From assembly GCA_051294375.1 (NCBI GenBank), contig CM119263.1, positions 2,070,113 through 2,134,112 of the forward strand: a stretch of 64,000 bases of DNA, read 5' to 3'. The notes beneath the pieces are model-generated. The model saw only the letters and a program-made list of their open reading frames with translations. It was not told the origin of the DNA and did not search any database. The first letter of the stretch is position 1; each line of letters begins with the position of its first letter. Position numbers and translations under genes: made by a program. This document shows positions 55,601-64,000 of this stretch, one piece after another. Origin of the DNA: Paraspadella gotoi (lineage: Eukaryota > Chaetognatha).

Positions 55601-57223
55601 TCATCTGCCAAATCCGCTTTAAAACCTGATGATTTTTAAATGGAAAACTCCTGACATCTGTCGTTGTTGTTCAGTTTTCATCCACTCGGCCACTTTGCAC
55701 CCAAACCACCTTCTTCAACACCCAACGATTCCACTATCCCTCGCTCTCCCTTGCCACTCTCGGTCTGTGATCGTTGACGTTGAAGGAAAGCATCAATCAC
55801 GCGGCATTAACGACGATGGATTAAGCGCAGTGAGGGAGAATCTAGCAAGCAATGGCGTCTGCTTGGCGCGACTCTTGGTGAATCATTGACCATGCGCCTC
55901 TTTTATTAGCGTGAGAACTGATACTTAAGTGCGTCGCTCTTTAGAATGATGTACTGCGAACACGATACTTTCGGGTGCGCCGTTTCATGAGCGCCTTATT
56001 TGGGAAATTACGGTTTTTGTCTTATTAAAATAAAATGAGAAAATGCTTTTAGGGCCTCAATCTTATGATAGTGATTATCCTACGAAAGTATGTCTGCCAC
56101 GTCGTAATTCCTGAGATAAAAACGCAATATAACGCACTGTGCCATTTACAAAGAGCCAACTACCAAGTCGTGCCAATGGGCCAACCATCGAGCCGTACCA
56201 AAGAGCCATTCGCTAAGCCCAGCCCTGCAATGCCTCCGGAGCCTACACCGTATCCAAACTCGTTGTCGCAGAACCGGAACTCATTTTGGGTTTTGAGCGG
56301 AAGTCAATCGATGATCGAGCGAAAAGTGGGTGAATCCAATTACCCTACTTTTACTGGGTTAATGTGCCCGCCGAGTGAGAACGAAAACAAAAGTGGCATT
56401 GACCCTCTTTACATTAATACATCATCAGGATAATAGATTAAATACGTCGATAATATACTGGACAATAATGGAATAAATATTATTTTTTTATCCGAGCTCT
56501 TTTACGAGAATTTCAATTTCTCTTCCATTTAAAATAAAATTAAGGATTTAGAATCCAAACCCTGTACACAAATTCCAATCACAGATATATATTCCGCATT
56601 TTTTCTTTTTGATTAGTTTTTTATTTACTCCACCAAATTTTAGTCTTCCAAAAAATTTTCTAGAGCACCAAAGCATGACGGTTAGTTTTTTCGTTGCATT
56701 TATAGTTTATTTTATTTTGGTAGTTTAGAAATAGATATTTTTATACTTTGGAATTTTAAAAGATGCATGGTTTAAAATTAGATTGAAAAATCGGCTCAAA
56801 ACTAGATTTTTTTTCCTTTTTCCATTTTTTCAACGCTTGCTAAAAAAAAACGAAAAAAAAAGACGGTGCACTTTTGCAGGATGAACAGAAAAATATGGAT
56901 GGAGAGATGGGTTCAGGTAAAGTTTTTCCCATCCATTATTTATTTATAATGTTTGTTTTTTACCCATTTGTTTGGATGAGTCATTCAATTTAAAAGAAAT
57001 TCGTTTTTACAATTTCTATTTATACTGGGATCGTTAAATAAAATAAATCCCTTAGTTGTTTCGGAATTACAAAAAAACAAACACTTTTTTTTTTGCGGGA
57101 GGCACAAAGCGGTTGGGTTAAGCCGGGTGGAGGGTAGAAATGTGAGTCGCAGGCCGGTTCTCTGTTTCCAATAAAATTGGATTGCCTTTGCTTCGAAATA
57201 TCACGACTGTCGGATATGCGATG

Positions 57224-57282
<59 letters not shown>

Positions 57283-57994
57283 TCCCTGCCATCAATCGAT
57301 GAGACTGCTACTCCCTTCCTTCTATTTATCCTTCATTTTAATTAAATGATCATTTTTTCTCTTTTAACCATTCATTTTCTGCTAATTTAAAGTAATGACT
57401 TTAGTTGGGCGAAACTCTATTTGAAATTCGCCGCCGCGCGCGAGAGTGTTACCTAAGACGAGACACAATCAGCGGACGGATATTATTTTCCTTCTTTCTC
57501 TTTATTTCTTCTCATTTTTAATCTTTTTTTTTCTTTTTTTTTTAATTCTTAATTTACTTTTCCGTTTCTGCAGCTAATTCCCGATCCTCCAATCCATTAC
57601 TATAACCATTATTTTATTTGAAAGTCGTTATGAGTCACCCTCCACGTAATTAGATTAGGGATTCTGTCACTCGCTGTTGCGGAGTTCCCGCCACTCTCCC
57701 AATTTGAACACATCGCCAACAATGCTCACGCTGTGAATATTTTTCGCAGTCACCCAAATCAAATGGGAGGCTTTTCATTAATCAAAATCCTCGGCGATCT
57801 TTCACCGTTAACTCATTTCGACGGGCGTGTCTCTTTCGCGATGGAATTTTAGCGCGCGAACTAATGGAAACCGAGTCCTTGCTCACTTTCCTTATCCCTG
57901 CTCCCTCCCCCAGTCCGCCAGCGGAAAGGGACAACGAGTCCTTTTGGACTTTCGAGTTTGATCGCAAAGTGGTTTTACGATGACCCCCTTCGGC

Positions 57995-58049
<55 letters not shown>

Positions 58050-61000
58050 CCCCAATTCCTACCCTAAAGGGAGGCTGGCATGAATGAAAAATACAAGAAT
58101 CGCTTTGGGTCTTTTTGTTGGCATTTCTAATCTCGCTTGGGATGAAAAAAAAAATTAATCAACGCTTCTCTATGTTTATTTTAGTTTCCGGTTTCTCGTT
58201 AAAAAACAAAATTCAATTCGATTCGAAGAAAAATAGAATGGTGATGGCTAATATTCCTTTTTTCCCTTTTGCGGCAGAAGGCGACGGAGGTTGCTGCAAA
58301 TGCATGGACCGTTGCTGCGACTGTCTCGGCCGCATCCCCTGCGCGTCCACTCTCGCCCTCACACTCCTTCTCTCCGGATTGGCGGGCTTCGCCGCTTCCC
58401 TCATCGTCGCCGTACAGAAAACCAGAGACGCTTTCGACACAGTCAGCCAGTGAGTTCATGAGGCTGTGGCCTTTTTTTTTGTTATACTTTTTGGTTCTTT
58501 TTTTTAAATTAGTAAATTTTATAAAGGATTTTATGCACTATTTTTCGAAAGCGCCTCATTTCTGATCCTAATCCTTAAAATAAATTTTAAGTCAAATATT
58601 TAAGCATATTTATTTGCCAAATATTTAACCAAACCCTCATACTTAATCTTTACCTCATCCATAACTCTAATCTTTAACCTCGATCCCTAAACTTTTCCTT
58701 TCACTATAAAAACCTAATTTTTAATGCTAAAGCAAATCCTAAACTATAATACCCAAATATTAATATTAATCCGAAATGTTATCCTTTACCCTTGACTTTA
58801 AACTTAAGAACAATTCAAGCTGAAATTAGGTACTTATGGAAAATATGGCGATTTTTTTATTTGTGAGATTTATTGTTTTTGACTTTCAGGCGGAAGTTGT
58901 TTCTGGGTTTATTTTTTTACTGGAGATTTCAGTCTTGAATAAATCTAGACATTGTTCTAGGTGTTGTTATATATATTGTTATTTATATTGTTATTTATAT
59001 TGCTCAAATCTATCTTTTATTCAGATTGGACCCGAAGTATAAATCATTAGGAGATGGAAATCTTTTAAGGTAAATCAATCGGAGATTTTTCAGGGGTTTT
59101 CAAGTTAGGATAATAAATATTTAATGTTGTATCATTTAATAAGAGTTCGTTGTAATTTTTTTACTTTTTGCAAAAAAAAAAACAACAAATTATCACTCCG
59201 TATTTTTCCCGACTCATAGTGGTGTCTTTTGTTATTAATGAAAGCTCGTAGAATAGGTTGAACAAACAAACGAGACTTTGATAAATCATTGATATTTTTC
59301 ACTGATCTTTATTTCACCATCCAACTTGCTTTGCTTTCTTTGCTGTCACTCCCTCACATCCGTCCGTGATTTGACATAATTCTTCACTCGCTTTGAACTT
59401 ATCTCACTAAATCAACTTTACCATCAGTACCAGTGATCTTGGCCCGATTCCGTAAGTATCAAACTTTTTTCGCTCATCCATCACGTTGTAGCACAATTTT
59501 ATGTTTCTCCCAATTTTGTTTAATTTAGTTTTGTATTTTTTTACACCAAATGGTCACAAAAAGGCTCGGAAATTTGGTTTAAGAAAAGTCATCTTTGACA
59601 ATTTCAATCAAGCCACAGTTATCAGTTCGAAGTAGTAAAAAATATCTGGGAATATTTTGGGAGAACGTGAAATCATCCTTAGTGGCATTAGTGATGTTAT
59701 ATAACTTTATAAAACAAAGAAGAACAATTGTAAAATATTTCAATATCATTTATAGATTCCTTAGTTTTATCGCTATTTAAAAAAAAATTGGTAACTTTGA
59801 TCGTTATGCAATGTTCCAGCAAACTTAAAATAAAAGAATTTATAACTATCTGAGCGTCATAGTTCATCTAGGTTTTTTTCGGCCGTTTTTCGATTCTCTT
59901 CACCAATTTTCACGTTAATATTTGAATAACCTTTAAATTTATAGAAAAATTTAAAGGAAAAACTGCAGTATGCACGAATAATTGAATATTTTTTTAAGTT
60001 TTTATATTTTTTTCAAACTTAGTTAATGGTTAACAACTTTTTTAGTAAAACTATCAAAAATACAAAACGCCCTTTTCCCCCTTCCACGTTTCTTTCCTTC
60101 GACGATCAGGCTGGCCCTCATGGAGACCGTGGTCCTCAGCATCTGCGTTGGGATGGTCCTTTTGTCTTGCATCTTCTTATCCATCGCTTTTCTGTCTTCC
60201 GGTGCGACGCGGCGCCACCTGTTTGGCGGAAAGCGATCGCACAACATCTGCGGTCGCGTCACCAACGGAATCGTGAGTTTGAGGATGTTGGAGGCAATTG
60301 GAGCAAAGTCGATCAAGTGATAGGATCAATCAATCATTTTTATTATTTTAACGAAGGAAGTAGGCGTTGTTTATTGAAGAGAATTTGAGGAGTTTTATTA
60401 ACATTAGTAAGATAACGATAATTTATGGAGATTATGTAAACAAATACAATAAATAGAATTTGAAGTTGATATCTTGAAGGTAAGTTGAAGACTGATCTCG
60501 TTCCCCCTCCTCCTTCCCTGCCGTCGGTTTCCTCTGATTGGTCAATCAGAAGAAAAGACGGAAAAGCCAAGAGATTCAAACAATATGGTCTATCGGGTTC
60601 ATATACTGGTCCGTTTCCTGCAATGTAATAAGTTTTTTTAAAAATAAAGATAAAGTAAAGTTTACGTTATAACCAGAATAATAGAAAAACTGCTCCTTTG
60701 AAACAGCAAGAAACAAACTGAATTCAGACGTGATGGGGGGGACGGAGCGTCTCCTCAAGCGACAGAATAAATCACAAAATAAATCACTTTTGTTTGTGGG
60801 GCGGAAAGAAATGATTTTAATGCTTGGACATTTGTTAGGACTTAAAAAGTGTCTGACTATAGAAAATTTTAAAAAATCACAGTATTATTAATATTTAACA
60901 TTTTCAAGAAAGTGAATGAATTTGATGTTGAAGAAATTTGAGCGGTTTCCAAAATTTGTCTTTTTTTTTTAGCTCTTAGTCTAAATTCGTTCCAAGTTCA

Positions 61001-63052
61001 TTTCTAAGCGGCACAGAGAAATGGATTTCTCCCTGGTGCCTCCTTTCTAAAATGTGAAGAGGCCAACTGCTTTTTAGACTTACCCGTCTGGGTGGGGAAC
61101 GACGCAGCTTCGGCGGTGGTTGAGGCCAATCGTGGCTCGAGGGATATGAGTGGCTTAGAAGGGGATTTATCAGCCAGGAGGAGAACTCGTGAATCGAAAA
61201 AAAAACCAAAAAACATTCGAGTCTTTAAAGAAAAAAAAACATCGATTGTCTGATTATTATTTTTAAATTTCGAAATTAAAATCTAAGACAAATTCTATGT
61301 AATAACAAAATATGGAAGTGTGCAGGAGGAATTACTAAAACTTCAGTATATAAATGGCTAAAAATTGTCTCAGAAAGGCAAGCCAATATTTAAAATGACA
61401 AATGATTCCGACTGGATAAGCGACCGGGAAGTGATCGATGCCTCATGAGGAGACGAGACCGAAAAAAAAATCACTCTAAGGCTCCAATCCCCACAGCTCA
61501 CTTTCACTTCCCGATACCCGGCTTCTCCCCTCCGTGAAAGTCAGGTTTCCTCAGAGCCGGTGATTGACGCTGCAAGGTCGGTTGGAAGGTCACGGTTCAA
61601 GGTTCCCGCGAAACCGAAAAAAAAAGCAAACGAAAAAAGTATAAAGCACAAATCAAACGAATATAAATCGAATCAATTGGTAAATCGTGTTTACCGAAAG
61701 GCGGAAGTTCAGATATTTTCTAAATCGAAAGGCGAATTTTCGTCCCGCATTTTTTGCGGTTTTGGCCAAAAAGAGGGAGAGGGGACCTGGGGTCGGAATA
61801 GAGGGTGGAGACAGAATACTGAACGTAAAAGCGTTTGAAGAATAATGAGTTGATTGAAAAAAAAGGGGAAAAAATAAGAAAGACGCTCAGCCTTTCGAAA
61901 AAAAGAAGAAAAAAAGAAAGTAAGAAAGAAAGAAAGAAGCTCAGTAAAAAAACTAAAAAGATTGATATATAGAAACGAAATAAAAATATGTAATTAAAAA
62001 AAAAACGAAAAAACTTTAAAAAAAAGAAATATAAGCTAAAAATAATACTAATAATATTCCTCAGTTTCGCTTACTTGCTTACTAAAAGCCAAGCGACCCA
62101 ATCCTTTAATCTCTATTATTTCCCTTCATAGATGTTCGGTCTCGGCTACATCGTGAACGTGGCTTGGGTCGCCGTCAGCGGGTGTCTGGCCATTCCCGTC
62201 TTCATTCTCGCCATCCTTCATCGTCGCTGCGGCACCATCGTCCTGGACAACGGATCCCAGACTTGCTTCACGCCCTCGGACTACGCCATCACCACCGAGG
62301 AATACAAAATCTGCGGGGCTCACTTGCAAAAATTCTGTGTCTTGGTGAGAATACTTTTCCGTAGATGTATTAACTGCAGCTGCTTAATTTCGAATTAGAA
62401 ATTGTTAAATTTGACCTTAAAAACGTAAAATTATTTTGAGGGGCTAGTATTAATATTAATATATATAATATAACATTATTAATAGTATTAATTGTTTTCT
62501 CTCCAGGGTGACGACGCTTTTCCAGCTTACATCGCAGCCTACGTTTCTTCAGTAGTTGTCGTTATTAGCACAGTAAGTTCTTTCAATTTTTAAACTTGAT
62601 CTGCCATATTTTTCATATTTCTTTTTAATTTGACAATTTTATTATTTCTGTTCTAATAAAAAATTTTCATAAATTATTTACTTGTTTCACTATTTTATAT
62701 TTTTATATTTTGAGCTGTCTTTTTGTTTTTTTTATTACCGCAAAATCACTGATATCGTTTTCGATTAGCAGTGCACTCTAACGTACAGAAAAGAAACAAA
62801 AGCGCAATTTTTATAGCATTCATAATTGTTTGTCGATCAGATTAGGTTTGTGAGTTGTCTCATAATAAAAATATTATAAGTTAACAAAAGAAACAAAGGA
62901 TTTTGATATTTTCATTATTTTTACAGATTCACTTCCTCGTTACCATCACGGCGAACTATGCGCATATAAAAAAGGACAGCAGCAACTCGTGGCACGGCGG
63001 AAGCGAGGACTACGTCGGGTCCACAAACACAATTGAGAACACGAAGATGTAA
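52276..63052 (+). CDS. M6: M6/PLP-family four-TM proteolipid, 7 coding exons
   Basis: Exons read by eye: 52276-52282, 58278-58449, 59428-59451, 60110-60272, 62132-62344, 62507-62572, 62927-63052. They total 771 nt (256 aa), and every phase and GT-AG junction agrees. Seen: an N-terminal Cys cluster (C8, C9, C11, C15, C16, C18) before RIPCAS, like the acylated Cys of PLP. Four hydrophobic segments lie near residues 24-49, 69-96, 125-151 and 198-230. The large loop between TM3 and TM4 has four Cys (155, 167, 183, 191), as expected for the two PLP/M6 disulfides, and an NGS sequon at 162. The tail motif ANYAHIK resembles insect M6. Family role: plasma-membrane proteolipids of neurons and epithelia, linked to neurite outgrowth, membrane microdomains and cell contacts. 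The gene lies downstream of a CpG-rich island. The N-terminus rests on a 7-nt exon and is the least certain part. Confidence 0.88.
52283..58277 (+). other. M6 intron 1 content
   Basis: A roughly 6-kb intron with GA/CT tracts (52653-52694, 57230-57281, 57999-58044), the candidate alternative exon at 56880 and short frames. The longest (56065-56433, +) starts MIVIILRKYVCHVVIPEIKT and shows no known domain; at 55110-55355 several frames are open at once. I see no convincing nested gene. Confidence 0.5.
56880..56916 (+). CDS. candidate alternative 37-nt 5' exon of M6
   Basis: A 37-nt segment lies between a good acceptor (cttttgcag) and a good donor (gtaaag). It reads DEQKNMDGEMGS plus one base and leaves in phase 1, which matches the exon at 58278. 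Entering from the phase-1 exon at 52282 would create TGA, so it cannot be a simple internal cassette after that exon. It may be an alternative leader starting at ATG 56895, giving MDGEMGSEGDGG. An out-of-frame ATG at 56881 lies upstream of it. Confidence 0.4.
58528..58815 (-). repeat. TTAGGG-like dispersed repeat, copy E (in an M6 intron)
   Basis: Reverse orientation. The flank reads, on the minus strand, AGAAATGAGGCGCTTTCGAA, AAATAG, after a run of degenerate TTAGGG/TTAAGT units (plus-strand CCCTAAAC, ACCTAA, CTTAATC). It lies in the intron between 58449 and 59428. Confidence 0.65.
59428..59451 (+). CDS. M6: M6 24-nt microexon
   Basis: A 24-nt exon between accatcag and gtaagt. It keeps phase 2 on both sides and adds eight residues (about 60-67, HTSDLGPI) to the short first extracellular loop. 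Skipping it would leave the frame intact, so it could be regulated as a cassette exon. Confidence 0.7.
60533..60550. repeat. 18-bp inverted repeat with CCAAT-type core
   Basis: TCTGATTGGTCAATCAGA: 8-bp arms around GT, carrying ATTGG and CAAT in opposite orientation, in an M6 intron. Confidence 0.85.
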
Positions 63053-63399
63053 ACATAAATAAAGAAAAGGGAAGAGGCCGATGGCAGCCGGTCACTCTGT
63101 CTCTATCTCTCTCTCTCTCGCTCTTCCCCCCCCCCCAAAAAAAAAGAAAATCGGTCGCCATCGGGTTTTTTCTTCTCTTTGAGTAAATCGACCAAGAAAG
63201 AAACATGGAATTAATTTAAACAACATAACAACAACAACAAAAACATCAAATCTGAAACTAAAAAAAGAAGGGGAAAAAAAGGAGTCGATCTCGGGTCCAT
63301 AACGCGCGCGTCTCTATTTCTCCGTCTTCGCTGGAGATACGAAACAAAAAAGAAAACAAATGCGTCGGGGAGAATGAACAATATTTTTGGAGATCGCGA

Positions 63400-63420
63400 A
63401 AAGGTCACGTGACTCGTCGC
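63400..63420. promoter_or_regulatory. CACGTG E-box downstream of M6
   Basis: GGTCACGTGACTCG in the 3' flank. A single site similar to those at 7052, 7791 and 24188. Confidence 0.3.
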
Positions 63421-64000
63421 CTCCGCTTAATTTTTTTTTCCTCTCCGTTAATCTTCTTTCTTATTTAAAACAACAATCAATTTCGACTCTCAACTGAATG
63501 CTTGTGTTTGTGCTCAACGTTTGCTTCCAAAAAAAAGTCATTGCATTTATTTAAAAAAAGAAAAATGTTCGAAGGATATTTTGTAGAAACAACAAAAAAA
63601 AAAAAACAAAAAAAAAGCGTCACACGAATTTCTCGGAGAAAAAAACCAAAACTTCGGAAATCGTTCGCCCGCGACTTTTTTAGAAATTAACAAAAATCTT
63701 CTTTATTTTTTTTTTAAACACGTTTGTCATCTTCGGTGTCCTTCGCACACTTAAATACCAAGTGGCACGTCTTGTTTGTAAAATTTTCATCAAACAAGCT
63801 ACTTAAAAGAATTGTTTACATTCGAATGGCGTAGTTTTCATGAATTTGTCGACGACAACTTACAAATTCCGCTTCCCGACTTCAAAAACGACAATTAGAA
63901 ATAAAAAACAAAAAAAAACTCCTTTTGCTGTGTATTTATATACGTCGATGTCCGTTTGTTTCCTTATCTATTTTTTCAACATTTTTTATTTAACAACGCT

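Noticed and set aside
56065-56433. 122-aa ORF in M6 intron 1
   Set aside because: No recognised domain, no start or splice support.
58115-58277. N-terminal extension of the M6 exon to ATG 58115
   Set aside because: A strong polypyrimidine tract and CAG end at 58277, and the extra residues resemble intron; splicing from 52282 restores a family-like N-terminus.

Overview
The window is nuclear DNA of an animal. Genes are split by GT-AG introns, coding exons sit in AT-rich non-coding DNA, and the protein families found (PLP/M6 proteolipid, endostatin/NC10, thyroglobulin type-1, MORN3, prothymosin-like) are metazoan. The phylum cannot be fixed from this sequence. The M6 tail motif ANYAHI and the very heavy (CT)n/(GA)n load suggest an invertebrate, probably a protostome, but that is inference. 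Eight N runs and several near-identical blocks that differ by single-base indels show a draft, probably long-read, assembly.

Layout: 1-8 kb holds minisatellites, N gaps and CT tracts, with no convincing gene. At 8.2-9.6 kb (minus) there is a probable single-pass membrane protein exon and a possible terminal exon pair. 10-17.8 kb has promoter-like GC/CCAAT patches, a long TAAA array and AT-rich DNA. At 17.8-20.3 kb (minus) is a three-exon prothymosin-alpha-like gene. 21.4-31.1 kb is mostly gene-free AT-rich DNA with dispersed repeats, including a tRNA-derived SINE. At 31.2-33.8 kb (minus) is a three-exon type I membrane mucin with a thyroglobulin type-1 domain, laid out broadly like EpCAM/TROP. 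34.2-37.4 kb is a small inverted-repeat element with a hammerhead-like core, a GACC satellite, dispersed repeats and gaps. At 37.5-41.9 kb (+) is a secreted protein with a divergent CAP/SCP-like domain and a very long Ser/Thr and acidic tail. At 42.0-44.0 kb (+) is a compact five-exon gene for a secreted endostatin domain with no collagen. At 44.3-46.0 kb (minus) is the MORN3 orthologue, tail-to-tail with the endostatin gene. 46-50 kb is CT/GA-dominated and contains duplicated, possibly misassembled blocks. At 50.1-51.4 kb is a CpG/CCAAT-rich promoter-like island, followed by the M6/PLP gene at 52.3-63.1 kb (+) with a 7-nt coding first exon and a 24-nt microexon.

The genes do not form a pathway. 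Three of them (mucin-TY, CAP-like, endostatin) encode secreted or cell-surface extracellular proteins within 13 kb. The most unusual items are the collagen-free endostatin gene and its tandemly copied coding end, the mucin-thyroglobulin membrane protein, the CAP-like/acidic-tail protein, the M6 microexons, and four dispersed repeat families. All splice models were made by eye from reading frame, phase and splice consensus; none was checked against transcripts or databases.
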